Below are positions 13,277 to 20,082 of a stretch of DNA of 20,082 nucleotides, piece after piece. The notes beneath the pieces were generated by a model that saw nothing but the letters and a program-made list of their open reading frames with translations, made no database searches and was not told the DNA's origin. The position numbers and the translations under genes were made by a program. This DNA is from CAZQCV01 sp964591665 (GTDB lineage: Bacteria > Patescibacteriota > Minisyncoccia > Phycocordibacterales > UBA9973). The DNA lies in assembly GCA_964591665.1 (NCBI GenBank), contig CAZQCV010000012.1:1-20082 (forward strand), in the 5' to 3' direction. Each line of letters starts with the position of its first letter. The stretch's first letter is position 1.

Positions 13277-14635
13277 TCATTTTAACAAGTATTTTAACTG
13301 TTCTAGTTCGTCTCTGAGTCCACTGTTTGTCTGTAGATCTTGTTTTATTTTTTCATATGAATGCATAACTGTCGTATGATCTTTACCTCCTAGTTTTTGA
13401 CCAATAAGTGGGTATGATATATTAAAATCTTCTCTAAGGATATACATAATAACTTGTCGCGCATACACAATTTCTTTTCTTCTTGTCTTTTCATAAATTG
13501 TCTGTTCATCTACGTTGTAGAAATTTGCTATTATTTTTACAATCTCCCCTATCCCAAGTGTTTTCTTTGGTTTTAGACTGTTTTTTAGTATTTGTTTTAT
13601 ATCTGTAAGTGTTAATGGTTTTTTCTTTAGATCAGCCTGGAGGAGTATTGTTTTTATATTTCCCTCTAGTTCTCGAATGTTACCCTGTATAACATCTGCA
13701 ATATATTCAATAACATCGTCTGTGAGAGGATATGGTGTGTTTTTAGCCTTTGATTTTATAATTGCGAGCCTAGACTCGTAATCAGGTTCTATGATGTCTA
13801 CAATCATCCCTTGAGAGAATCTTGTACGAAGTCTATCTTCCAAACCAGGTATAAAGTTTGGGTGTTTATCTGAAGAAAAAATAATTTGCTTCCCCGATTC
13901 GTAGAATGTGTTAAATGTGTGGAACAACTCTTCTTGTGTTTTTTCCATTTTACCAATGAACTGGATATCATCTATAATAAGAGTGTCATATCTTCTATAT
14001 TTTTCTTTAAATAAATTTGCTTTACCTTGTTGTAGTGCCATTTGAAAATCAGTTGCAAACCTCTCCAATGTTATATAAAAAACCCGTTTATCTGGATATT
14101 TTTGTTTTAAAGCGTTACCGGTTGACTGAATAAGGTGTGTTTTACCTAAACCACTATTACCATAGATAAAGAGTGGATTATATGTTTGTCCAGGACGTGC
14201 CACAACTGCTGTGCTAGCCGTATATGCTAGCTCGTTGAACGTACCAATAATAAAACTATCAAAAGTATATCTCGGGTTTAAGTTATCGTCCTTGTTAATA
14301 TTTTGTTCTAGTGGGAGCTCTCGTATGATTGTATCTTTTATTTCTTTGGGTTTTTCATCGAGCATCTTTGGTTTATCTTGTGGTTTAGCAATGATAAACT
14401 CTACGCTGCGAATACTGTCGTTAAAACCAACTAACGCTTTTAATATCATTTTATGATATTTATTTTGTAGCCAGTCTTTTACAAACTCGTTAGGTACGCC
14501 AACAAAAATAGTTCCTGTTTCTTCTCGTACAATATATGTATTCTTAAACCATGTGGTAAAGTTGGGTCGTGAGACCTCTTTTTCTATTTCAATAAGACAT
14601 CTTTCCCAGAGGATTATAAGATCGTTTTGATTCAT
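13277..14635 (-). CDS. dnaA: Chromosomal replication initiator DnaA
   Basis: AAA+ initiator that binds DnaA boxes, melts oriC and regulates transcription. From ATG 14635 it gives 452 residues, the normal length. Domain I (about 1-80, with FTTWFKNTY) is followed by a short linker, then the AAA+ core: Walker A GNSGLGKTH (159-167), Walker B LIIDDIQF (219-226), and a sensor/arginine-finger region with GLEDRLRTRFSQG (264-276). Domain IV ends with the signature GGKDHTTVMHSYEKI (416-430). An upstream in-frame start at 14737 would add 34 untypical residues and would lie above the promoter, so it is rejected. A TATAAT box ends 7 nt before the ATG, so the mRNA is predicted leaderless. A near-consensus DnaA box upstream suggests autoregulation. 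Confidence 0.97.
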   Translation of the reverse strand: MNQNDLIILWERCLIEIEKEVSRPNFTTWFKNTYIVREETGTIFVGVPNEFVKDWLQNKYHKMILKALVGFNDSIRSVEFIIAKPQDKPKMLDEKPKEIKDTIIRELPLEQNINKDDNLNPRYTFDSFIIGTFNELAYTASTAVVARPGQTYNPLFIYGNSGLGKTHLIQSTGNALKQKYPDKRVFYITLERFATDFQMALQQGKANLFKEKYRRYDTLIIDDIQFIGKMEKTQEELFHTFNTFYESGKQIIFSSDKHPNFIPGLEDRLRTRFSQGMIVDIIEPDYESRLAIIKSKAKNTPYPLTDDVIEYIADVIQGNIRELEGNIKTILLQADLKKKPLTLTDIKQILKNSLKPKKTLGIGEIVKIIANFYNVDEQTIYEKTRRKEIVYARQVIMYILREDFNISYPLIGQKLGGKDHTTVMHSYEKIKQDLQTNSGLRDELEQLKYLLK

Positions 14636-14642
14636 GTTGTGT

Positions 14643-14671
14643 ATTATAGTGTCTTTGGTATATAAACCCAA
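14643..14671 (-). promoter_or_regulatory. dnaA promoter (leaderless)
   Basis: Minus strand: TTGGGT (14671-14666), 17-nt spacer, perfect TATAAT (14648-14643), then 7 nt to ATG 14635. The -35 lies in a short GGTTTGGGTTTGGGTTT run. Confidence 0.75.
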
Positions 14672-14701
14672 ACCCAAACCTTTAAAACTATGTGAATTGT
14701 C

Positions 14702-14710
14702 TGTGGATAC
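14702..14710 (-). other. One-mismatch DnaA box between dnaA and rpmH promoters
   Basis: Minus strand GTATCCACA differs from TTATCCACA only at the first base. It lies 31 bp upstream of the dnaA -35 and about 40 bp from the rpmH -35, a position suited to DnaA control of dnaA. Confidence 0.45.
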
Positions 14711-14748
14711 TGTGAATCCGTAAAATAAAAAGCACAAGTCTCTATATA

Positions 14749-14776
14749 TTGCTTTTTAGCCAAAAAGTGGTATACT
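14749..14776 (+). promoter_or_regulatory. Promoter of the rpmH-rnpA-yidD cluster (leaderless rpmH)
   Basis: TTGCTT (14749-14754), 16-nt spacer ending TGG (extended -10), TATACT (14771-14776), then 7 nt to ATG 14784. Confidence 0.75.
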
Positions 14777-14783
14777 CTTCCTT

Positions 14784-14918
14784 ATGTCTATAACATATCA
14801 ACCAAAGAAGCGAAAACGAGCAAAGACACACGGTTTTCTTGTACGATCTCGAACAAAAGATGGTAAAAGAGTTCTTTTGCGCCGCCGCCGAAAAGGACGC
14901 GCTAAACTCACCGTTTAA
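14784..14918 (+). CDS. rpmH: Ribosomal protein bL34
   Basis: The 44-residue basic protein of the large ribosomal subunit. It reads MSITYQPKKRKRAKTHGFLV then RSRTKDGKRVLLRRRRKGR and ends AKLTV. This is the family pattern (TYQPKxRKRxxxHGFxxRxxTxxGRxVLxxRRxKGR). It opens the classic rpmH-rnpA-yidD-yidC-jag cluster divergent from dnaA. rnpA starts 5 nt downstream. Confidence 0.97.
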   Translation: MSITYQPKKRKRAKTHGFLVRSRTKDGKRVLLRRRRKGRAKLTV

Positions 14919-14923
14919 ACCCT

Positions 14924-15262
14924 ATGCTTTCAAAATCACATCGTCTTACAAAGAAAGAATTTCAAGATGTGTACAAAAAAAAGGTGTTTTTTACACCTTT
15001 TTTTGTTGTTCACGTTCTGTTCCCTGTTGGTGGTGTGGCAACTAAATTTTCTGTTGTTGTATCTAAAAAAATTGCAAAAACAGCTGTTTTGCGAAATTCA
15101 GTGAAAAGAAAATATTATATAACTTTAGAGAATTTTATTAATGAGCAAGTAAAATCAGTTTGGTGTGTTATTTTTGTAAATAAAAATGGAACGATGCTAG
15201 AGACACCACAAATCCATCAAGAATTAGAACGTGTTATGAAAACGATACAAAAACATGCTTAA
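14924..15262 (+). CDS. rnpA: Ribonuclease P protein component
   Basis: Small basic protein that binds the catalytic RNase P RNA and helps cleave 5' leaders from pre-tRNA. It has 112 residues, the usual size. It starts MLSKSHRLTKKEFQDVYKK, as in most RnpA (xLxKxxRLxxxxxFxxV), and carries the RNP-type motif RNSVKRKYY (57-65) after KFSVVVSKKIAKTAV. It follows rpmH after 5 nt and overlaps yidD by 8 nt, so co-translation is likely. No Shine-Dalgarno is visible. Confidence 0.94.
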   Translation: MLSKSHRLTKKEFQDVYKKKVFFTPFFVVHVLFPVGGVATKFSVVVSKKIAKTAVLRNSVKRKYYITLENFINEQVKSVWCVIFVNKNGTMLETPQIHQELERVMKTIQKHA

Positions 15263-15464
15263 AAACATAAGTATATATCTTATACGTTTTTATCAAAAAA
15301 ATATATCGTTTTATCTAGGTAATCGATGTGTCTTTTATCCGTCTTGTTCAGAATATACGCTTCAATCTATTGAAAAATATGGTTTTTTTGTAGGTTTTTT
15401 AAAAGGATGCAATAGAATACGAAAATGCCACCCTTTTTCAAGCCCGCAGATAGACCACGTCTGA
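15255..15464 (+). CDS. yidD: Membrane protein insertion efficiency factor YidD
   Basis: Small membrane-associated protein thought to assist YidC-dependent insertion. The 69 residues contain the family core: an N-terminal amphipathic helix (IYLIRFYQKNIS), then C25-VFYPSC-31-SEYTLQSIEKYG, and GFLKGCNRIRKCHPF with C52 and C58. All the expected Cys and Pro residues are present. The start overlaps the end of rnpA by 8 nt. It ends 40 nt before yidC, where a new promoter lies. Confidence 0.94.
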   Translation: MLKNISIYLIRFYQKNISFYLGNRCVFYPSCSEYTLQSIEKYGFFVGFLKGCNRIRKCHPFSSPQIDHV

Positions 15465-15467
15465 AAC

Positions 15468-15501
15468 TTGGTTTTTTAGGTTTTTTGCGCTACAATAGCG
15501 C
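15468..15501 (+). promoter_or_regulatory. yidC promoter with a palindrome over the -10
   Basis: TTGGTT (15468-15473), 17-nt spacer, TACAAT (15491-15496), 8 nt before ATG 15505. A perfect 6-bp inverted repeat, GCGCTA (15487-15492) and TAGCGC (15496-15501), is centred on the -10. It could be an operator, or a small hairpin at the transcript start. Confidence 0.65.
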
Positions 15502-15504
15502 CAT

Positions 15505-16185
15505 ATGCTTCACACACTCTGGAACACTGTTGTTTTTAACCCAATATCCCAACTACTCGGTTGGTTGGTTTCTTTTATGCCAAGCCACGATCTAGGTTTA
15601 GCAGTGGTATTTCTTACGCTCATTGTAAAGATACTATTGTTCCCTTTAACCTACAAATCACTCAAAAGTCAGATTGAAATGAAAAAGATCCAGCCAGAAA
15701 TGGATGCTATAAAAAAGAATTTTGCTGATGACAAAGAAGCACAAGCTCGAGAAACATTTGCTCTATACAAAAAGCATAATATCAATCCGTTTGCTGGATG
15801 TCTCCCTATATTTATTCAATTACCTATTCTTTTTGGACTTTATTATGTAGTTATTGCATTTATCGGGAAAACATCCATTGATATATCAACCGTTTTTTTG
15901 GGTATAACAGATATAAAGAGCCCAAGTGTTATTCTTGCGTTTGTTGCAGGTATTACTCAGTTTGTACAAATGTACTTCTCTCCATCAATGCAACAAGTTC
16001 AATCTACTAATACAGATGGTCAGCCTGATTTTATGCAATTTCAAATGAGAACAATGAAATATATTTTGCCTGTTTTTGTAACGATTATTGCTCTCAAGTT
16101 CTCTGGGATTATTGCACTGTACTGGATAACGAGTAACATCGTAACGATTTTCCAAGAATTTATTATCAAACGTATATTAAAATAA
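15505..16185 (+). CDS. yidC: Membrane protein insertase YidC/Oxa1 family
   Basis: Inserts and folds inner-membrane proteins, alone or with SecYEG. The 226-residue protein is the short Oxa1/SpoIIIJ-like form without the large periplasmic domain. Hydrophobic segments lie at about 29-50, 97-120, 141-158 and 185-220. K42 in the first (LIVKILLFPLTY) matches the conserved positive residue of the insertion groove. The cytoplasmic hairpin (about 51-95, KSQIEMKKIQPEMDAIKK) and NPFAGCLPIFIQLPILFGLY are typical. It has its own promoter 40 nt after yidD, with jag 11 nt downstream. Confidence 0.95.
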   Translation: MLHTLWNTVVFNPISQLLGWLVSFMPSHDLGLAVVFLTLIVKILLFPLTYKSLKSQIEMKKIQPEMDAIKKNFADDKEAQARETFALYKKHNINPFAGCLPIFIQLPILFGLYYVVIAFIGKTSIDISTVFLGITDIKSPSVILAFVAGITQFVQMYFSPSMQQVQSTNTDGQPDFMQFQMRTMKYILPVFVTIIALKFSGIIALYWITSNIVTIFQEFIIKRILK

Positions 16186-16196
16186 TATTTCAATAT

Positions 16197-16673
16197 ATGA
16201 ACCAAGATCGTATCAAAACTGTAATACAAGAAATTATGAAACTCTCTGGTTTGTCAGAAGACTCAGTTGAACTCGTGCATGATGAAGAATTGTCGATCTG
16301 GTGGTGTTCTTTGGGTAGTGCGTTTAACCATCTTGTTTCCGGTAAAAATGCTGATACGTTGGCTGCTATAAATTATTTAGTTCGAAGGATTCTTGAGAAA
16401 GAACTTGGTGAAGATTTTTTTGCAAAAAACATGGTATTAGTTGATATTAACAACCAAACTCGAAAAAAGATTGAAGGTATTAGAACAACAGCACATATGA
16501 TGGCGGAGCGAGCGAGGTATTTCAAATCTGCTATTGATGTTGACCCTATGCCGGCTTTTGAAAGAAGGATTATGCACGAGTTCCTATCACAAGCAAAAGA
16601 CATAAAAACAGAATCAATTGGTGAAGGTAAAGCAAGACATATGATTGTAAAATACGTTTCTCCAGAAATATAA
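16197..16673 (+). CDS. jag: Jag/KhpB-like R3H-domain RNA-binding protein
   Basis: Jag (KhpB) is an RNA-binding protein encoded next to yidC in many bacteria and linked to envelope growth. The 158 residues hold a KH-like fold (about 20-90) and a C-terminal R3H domain (about 95-157) with R123 and H127 in FERRIMHEFL, the R-x3-H signature. The N-terminal Jag_N domain found in Firmicutes is absent, so this is the short form. It follows yidC by 11 nt and shares a perfect palindromic terminator with the gene on the other strand. Confidence 0.9.
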   Translation: MNQDRIKTVIQEIMKLSGLSEDSVELVHDEELSIWWCSLGSAFNHLVSGKNADTLAAINYLVRRILEKELGEDFFAKNMVLVDINNQTRKKIEGIRTTAHMMAERARYFKSAIDVDPMPAFERRIMHEFLSQAKDIKTESIGEGKARHMIVKYVSPEI

Positions 16674-16698
16674 AAAACGAGCATGCTCGTTTTTTATA
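16669..16698. terminator. Bidirectional terminator between jag and the propeller-protein gene
   Basis: An uninterrupted palindrome (A6 CGAGCATGCTCG T6, 16672-16695) gives a GC-rich stem with a T6 tail on both strands. It overlaps the jag stop codon and lies directly before the stop of the minus-strand gene. Confidence 0.9.
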
Positions 16699-18324
16699 TT
16701 AGATACCGGTTATGTTGAACTGCCAGAATGAGAGTGTTTTTTTGTTTATAAAATAAAGGTATTTTTCTTCTTTATCCAGCGCTGGTTTAATCAGATCAAT
16801 ATCTTCTCCTGCGGTCTGAGATATATTTTCAATCTCTGTATTTCCAAATAAACCACTCGGATCAATTCTCCATAAACTGTCTCTAAAGGTGGTAGCACCT
16901 TGATACCATATATCCGGATATGTTCCACTGTCCCAACTTTCAGGAACTCCACAATATATTAGCGTGGAACTATTATTCCAAACACATTTTTCTACAAGCG
17001 TTTTCAGTTTTAGGTCGGTATATTTTTTTGTTTTTCTATCATATAAGATCAACCCTACTCCCTCGCTATTAGTTCGACTATAGAGTACTTTTTGGCCATC
17101 AGGACTCAGAAGTGTCGCCATTCCATAGACATTACCAATTACTTTTTCAGGTGTTTTGGTATCTTTTGTGGTATCCAGTTTAAATAGTGTACTTGTTCCA
17201 AATCCTGTAGCTTTTGTGGTGACAAATATACCATCCTTATTCCAGCTTGGTAACCATCCTCGAAGCGGTGATGAAAATACCTGTATTCGTCTATTTGTTA
17301 TCACATCTTGGATAAAACCAAAGACATCGTTTGTGAATGGTGTAGTGAAAAAGAGTTGTTTTGTATCTGGTGAAACAACAACATCGTAAATATTTTGACT
17401 TAAAAATGAGCCCGTTAATTCTGGTAGAGAATCACCAAACAATTGCTGTTCTGGGAGTTTACCCAAAAATGTTTCTATGGTTCTATTATCATCGCGAAGA
17501 TATCGAAGAAGTACTTGTGTGCCACTATCTACAAAAAGTGCTTCTTCTATACGAGGGATTGTTGTGTTGCTTATGCGTCGTGCATCGAGTGTATCAGCAA
17601 ATGCATCATAAATATTTCCATTTGAACGTTCAACATAACGTACTACTGCCCTCTGTATTGTCGATCCAATAGAGACTTTTTCTGGTTCACAATCAAACGG
17701 TTGATTAATAACTTCACGTGTTTTTGCATCTAAAACACCCGTTCCTTTTTGCAGACCCTGTGGTTCTAGTATTTTGTCTTTGAATCTATTCTGAAAATAT
17801 ATGAGTGCGTTTTGAACTGCTTTTGTAAATAATTCGGTTTCGTTTCCTGGAGATCCTGCACCTTTTTGTGCAATTTGTGTTTCTTTACACATGTTGAGTA
17901 TTTTTTGAAGTTCTTTTACTTCAGCACCTTTCATATTGAGTTTTAAATCAAGTGTCAGCGTGGTGGTAGGTGTTACCCGTTTTATGATTGGTTCTGGTAC
18001 TGCATCTGGATCCACAGGAACTTCTTTTGTAAGGGTCGTAAATCCTGCTACAGGGTTGTCTGTTATTTTGCGAAGTCGAGGAAGATTCTCTTGTTCGAGG
18101 GGTCCATTATTTTCAGAAGGAGTGTCTTCAGTGTTTCCTCCTATTAGACCACCAAGCTGTGGAAGTAACGACCCACCCTTTCCAAAAGGAAAGTAATCTC
18201 GTAGCGTAATGGATTCACCGGCTTGTTTCTTCGCTGAAATATTTTGCCATACCCCATATATACCCAATCCGAGAAGGATGAGGACAACCACTACAAGGAG
18301 TATAATGAGAATACGTTTAAGCAT
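16699..18324 (-). CDS. Membrane-anchored protein with PG-binding-like domain and propeller-like C-terminus
   Basis: The 541 residues start with a membrane anchor (about 3-26), then a Gly/Pro-rich linker. Residues about 122-210 look like a peptidoglycan-binding (PG_binding_1) three-helix domain: LNMKGAEVKELQKILNM, then QNALIYFQNRF, then GTGVLDAKTREVIN. From about 220 on, there are repeated beta-rich units with a TolB/WD-like flavour (VVSPDTKQLFFTT, LLSPDGQKVLYSRTN, KEEKYLYFINKK), suggesting a beta-propeller. The likely site is the outer face of the membrane, bound to the wall. The exact function is unknown. It lies 29 nt after the transglycosylase gene but has an extended -10 of its own. Similar layouts seem common in Parcubacteria, from memory only. 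Confidence 0.75.
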   Translation of the reverse strand: MLKRILIILLVVVVLILLGLGIYGVWQNISAKKQAGESITLRDYFPFGKGGSLLPQLGGLIGGNTEDTPSENNGPLEQENLPRLRKITDNPVAGFTTLTKEVPVDPDAVPEPIIKRVTPTTTLTLDLKLNMKGAEVKELQKILNMCKETQIAQKGAGSPGNETELFTKAVQNALIYFQNRFKDKILEPQGLQKGTGVLDAKTREVINQPFDCEPEKVSIGSTIQRAVVRYVERSNGNIYDAFADTLDARRISNTTIPRIEEALFVDSGTQVLLRYLRDDNRTIETFLGKLPEQQLFGDSLPELTGSFLSQNIYDVVVSPDTKQLFFTTPFTNDVFGFIQDVITNRRIQVFSSPLRGWLPSWNKDGIFVTTKATGFGTSTLFKLDTTKDTKTPEKVIGNVYGMATLLSPDGQKVLYSRTNSEGVGLILYDRKTKKYTDLKLKTLVEKCVWNNSSTLIYCGVPESWDSGTYPDIWYQGATTFRDSLWRIDPSGLFGNTEIENISQTAGEDIDLIKPALDKEEKYLYFINKKTLSFWQFNITGI

Positions 18325-18334
18325 ATCTTATTGT

Positions 18335-18343
18335 AGTATACCA
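18335..18343 (-). promoter_or_regulatory. Extended -10 promoter of the propeller-protein gene
   Basis: Minus strand TGG then TATACT (18340-18335), 10 nt before ATG 18324, giving a leader of about 3 nt. No clear -35. Confidence 0.55.
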
Positions 18344-18353
18344 AAAATATTAT

Positions 18354-19400
18354 TTAATTACAGCCCCACTTATTTGCAACAAGTTTTTGGTAGGTTGCTT
18401 CTATCTTTCTTGTATAGTCATATGTCTCTTGCAATCCACCTCTATTTATTTCACATTGCCATTTTGTTTTATTTTCTGATTTTGGACAGTCCGTTGCACT
18501 ACTATTATTTCCTGGTCCACCATTATATGCTGCAGCTATGTATTCATATTTTGCTGTTGTACATGTTTTAGGAGCATTTTTGGGACAAGCATAGAGTTTA
18601 AGACCAGCAATATACTTTGCTCCAGCATCTATATTTTTTTCTGGAATATCCATATCAGCATAGTTTGGATACCCAAGTCCGTTTGCTGTATCTGCTGTTA
18701 CCTGCATCAATCCTCGCGCTTTACCACTGTTGCCAGTTGGTTTCATACTTGATTCTACATATGCATGAGCTTTGAGCCGAGTACATTCGACACTATATTT
18801 ATTTGCGGCTTGTTTAAAAATAGCATCATAGGTGGTAACGTTACCTAAACTGTCTACGTTTAGCTTTCCGTCCCAAGGGGTTACCGAGCCCGTTGAAACC
18901 TTAAATATATTTCCTGTCTCAAAAACTATCTCAGGTATGTCTTTCACCTCCACACTCACTTCTGGCACCAGGTTATCTTTAATCACGGTTAATTGCGGAT
19001 TGATGGTATACAACAAGAGATATGACACCAAAGCTAACCCCAACCCTATCAACGCATTCTGCATAGTCTCCTTTCCACTCGATTTCTCTCCAACAGCATC
19101 TGTCGACATATACTGTATACCACCAATTACTATCATCACCACCGCAAGTGCTCCTGCTGCACCTATGATGAGCCGTATGAGTTTATTTGCATAGTCTCCA
19201 AATCCTGTATTTGGATCAACACTAGACCCTATCCCTGGGAGGGGTTCGAGAAGACAATACGATCCTTCTGGGCATGTTACTGCGGCAGGTGCTTTGGGGT
19301 TATTATTAACCACCTGTGCTTGTGCAAAAACTCTCAAGGAAGTTGCAAAAGAAAAAAACAAGATGATTGTTATAGCTGGGAACAGTAAGTACTTTCTCAT
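18354..19400 (-). CDS. VirB2-like pilin module fused to a lytic transglycosylase domain
   Basis: I choose ATG 19400 (348 residues). An in-frame TTG at 19418 would extend it by six residues, but a TATACT box covers that stretch. Numbering from the ATG: signal peptide about 1-27 ending FAQA, a Pro/Cys segment, two membrane helices (about 75-98 and 113-133) around GGIQYMSTD, the pattern of TrbC/VirB2-type T4SS pilins in this lineage, then the linker LTVIKDNLVPEVSVEVKD. The C-terminal part is an SLT (goose-lysozyme-like) domain with catalytic Glu in HAYVESSMKP, then ARGLMQV and AAAYNGGPG. Three Cys pairs suggest disulfides outside the cell. It should cleave glycan strands at the membrane surface, perhaps making room for a secretion or pilus machine. 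The gene upstream shares the linker. Confidence 0.85.
   Translation of the reverse strand: MRKYLLFPAITIILFFSFATSLRVFAQAQVVNNNPKAPAAVTCPEGSYCLLEPLPGIGSSVDPNTGFGDYANKLIRLIIGAAGALAVVMIVIGGIQYMSTDAVGEKSSGKETMQNALIGLGLALVSYLLLYTINPQLTVIKDNLVPEVSVEVKDIPEIVFETGNIFKVSTGSVTPWDGKLNVDSLGNVTTYDAIFKQAANKYSVECTRLKAHAYVESSMKPTGNSGKARGLMQVTADTANGLGYPNYADMDIPEKNIDAGAKYIAGLKLYACPKNAPKTCTTAKYEYIAAAYNGGPGNNSSATDCPKSENKTKWQCEINRGGLQETYDYTRKIEATYQKLVANKWGCN
18937..18992 (-). repeat. Linker-coding repeat shared with the upstream gene, copy 1
   Basis: These 56 nt match 20025-20080 at 49 positions. Both encode IKDNLVPEVSVEVKD, so the two neighbouring genes arose by duplication of the pilin-like half. Confidence 0.85.
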
Positions 19401-19406
19401 ATGTTT

Positions 19407-19412
19407 AGTATA
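19407..19412 (-). promoter_or_regulatory. -10 box deciding the start of the transglycosylase gene
   Basis: Minus strand TATACT ends 6 nt before ATG 19400, predicting a leaderless mRNA. A strong AGGAGG lies just upstream, but it is 21 nt from this ATG and only 3 nt from the alternative TTG at 19418, so neither spacing is normal. Confidence 0.5.
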
Positions 19413-19465
19413 CCTCAAATACCTCCTTTTTATAAGAGAGTCACAGATTTACGGAGACCTTTAAA

Positions 19466-20082
19466 CTACTGATATGTAATTTGGACATGTAAATGGTTGC
19501 AGGTGTCTTTAAACGTTTTTATTCCTGCTGGTAAATTTACCGCAGGACCACATGTAGACTGTCCAAAACCGCTACCTCCTGGTAGTTTTGGTGCCAAAGC
19601 CCTTATAATTTCTACAGATTCAGGATCTCTTCCTGTTAATCCTTTTCCGTTGACTGCTGCGATATCAAATGCATGACCACCGCCATTTGCGTAATGATAA
19701 CTCCCAGAGCCCGACGCTGTGATTACTCCAGTACATTTTCTGTTTATAGAACTTACCAATATTTTTTTACCTAAGTCTTTTGTGATATACAGCAAAGCTG
19801 ATAAAACATTTGTATCAATATTACAGCCACCAGTTCCCGCAGCTATATCAGTAACTTGTTTTTTGTATCTTGCATCAGCATCAAACTTCCCTGTGGCGAT
19901 AAGTTGTTTTGCAAGATCTTTCGCCACTCCGCTCGGTAGCGATCCAGCAGATGAAATTTTTGCACTTATAGGTTTTCCTTGATCATCGAGACCTGTGTCA
20001 AAAGCAAGCAACTCTATCGTAGGCAGGTCTTTCACCTCCACACTCACCTCAGGTACCAGGTTATCTTTTATGATGGTTAACT
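19466..20082 (-). CDS. VirB2-like pilin module fused to an M15-like peptidase domain (5' end off window)
   Basis: The frame is open to the right edge, so the true start lies outside and the ATG at 20047 is internal. The first visible residues, LTIIKDNLVPEVSVEVKDLP, repeat the linker of the neighbouring gene, so a pilin-like two-helix module probably precedes them. The C-terminal domain has ARYKKQVTDIA, ALLYITKDLGKKILVSSI, then SYHYANGGGHAFDIA and a final CNHLHVQITY. This is the His...Asp...His-x-His order of zinc DD-peptidases of the M15/VanY fold, with a 3-residue loop insertion between the first His and Asp. It is probably a secreted peptidoglycan peptidase; the zinc-ligand assignment is inferred. 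It lies 65 nt upstream of the transglycosylase gene and may share its operon. Confidence 0.75.
   Translation of the reverse strand, partial: LTIIKDNLVPEVSVEVKDLPTIELLAFDTGLDDQGKPISAKISSAGSLPSGVAKDLAKQLIATGKFDADARYKKQVTDIAAGTGGCNIDTNVLSALLYITKDLGKKILVSSINRKCTGVITASGSGSYHYANGGGHAFDIAAVNGKGLTGRDPESVEIIRALAPKLPGGSGFGQSTCGPAVNLPAGIKTFKDTCNHLHVQITYQ
20025..20080 (-). repeat. Linker-coding repeat shared with the downstream gene, copy 2
   Basis: Partner of 18937-18992. The match continues to the window edge, so the duplicated segment is longer than can be seen here. Confidence 0.85.

Noticed and set aside
14655..14682. Telomere-like GGTTTGGGTTTGGGTTT run upstream of dnaA
   Set aside because: Only about three units, inside the dnaA promoter; too short for a special structure, probably just part of the -35 region.
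13277..14737. Longer dnaA frame starting at 14737
   Set aside because: The extra 34 residues are unlike any DnaA start and lie upstream of the TATAAT box. ATG 14635 gives the normal MNQNDLIILWERC-type start.
19466..20047. Complete 193-residue gene starting at 20047
   Set aside because: The frame stays open to the window edge and the upstream residues match the internal linker of the neighbouring protein, so this ATG is internal.

Overview
The window looks like a chromosomal scaffold from a small-genome candidate phyla radiation bacterium (Patescibacteria, most likely the Parcubacteria/Paceibacteria side). The signs are low GC, compact versions of universal proteins (226-residue YidC, 178-residue YebC, 158-residue RuvC), VirB2-like pilin modules fused to wall hydrolases, and a type IV pilus ATPase among housekeeping genes. 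TGA is used as a normal stop (dnaA, yidD, yebC), which argues against the recoded Gracilibacteria and SR1. No gene has a well-placed Shine-Dalgarno. The lineage is inferred from gene content, not from a phylogeny.

Left part (1-2.6 kb): two secreted or surface proteins on the minus strand, each with its own strong sigma70-type promoter. One runs off the left edge. The other carries a Pro/Asn/Gly repeat broken by a 100-N scaffold gap. Next come a PilB/GspE-type ATPase gene (plus) and a small unrecognised coiled-coil gene (minus). A gene-free stretch at about 4.83-5.19 kb appears to encode a structured minus-strand RNA that I cannot assign to a family. ruvB follows, then a 400-bp non-coding region with two hairpin repeats related by compensatory changes, then the overlapping yebC-ruvC pair, a very acidic 70-residue protein, tyrS (minus) and a class A penicillin-binding protein (plus).

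Centre (11.7-16.7 kb): the replication-origin neighbourhood. dnaA, dnaN and a short DciA-like gene run leftward. rpmH, rnpA, yidD, yidC and jag run rightward. The dnaA-dnaN spacer is a good oriC candidate: perfect DnaA boxes, and a DnaA-trio-like run between one box and dnaN.

Right part (16.7-20.1 kb): three minus-strand genes for envelope proteins. One is a membrane-anchored protein with a peptidoglycan-binding-like region and a propeller-like C-terminus. The other two share a pilin-like linker, but one ends in a lytic transglycosylase and the other in an M15-like peptidase domain.

Two themes run through the window. First, at least ten genes have a recognisable -10 box (often TGn-extended) ending 6-10 nt before the ATG, so their mRNAs are predicted to be leaderless or nearly so. 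Second, envelope biogenesis (PBP, YidC, wall hydrolases, pilus ATPase, secreted proteins) sits intermixed with replication and repair genes (DnaA, DnaN, RuvB, RuvC) around the origin. No tRNA, rRNA, CRISPR array, transposase or phage gene was seen.
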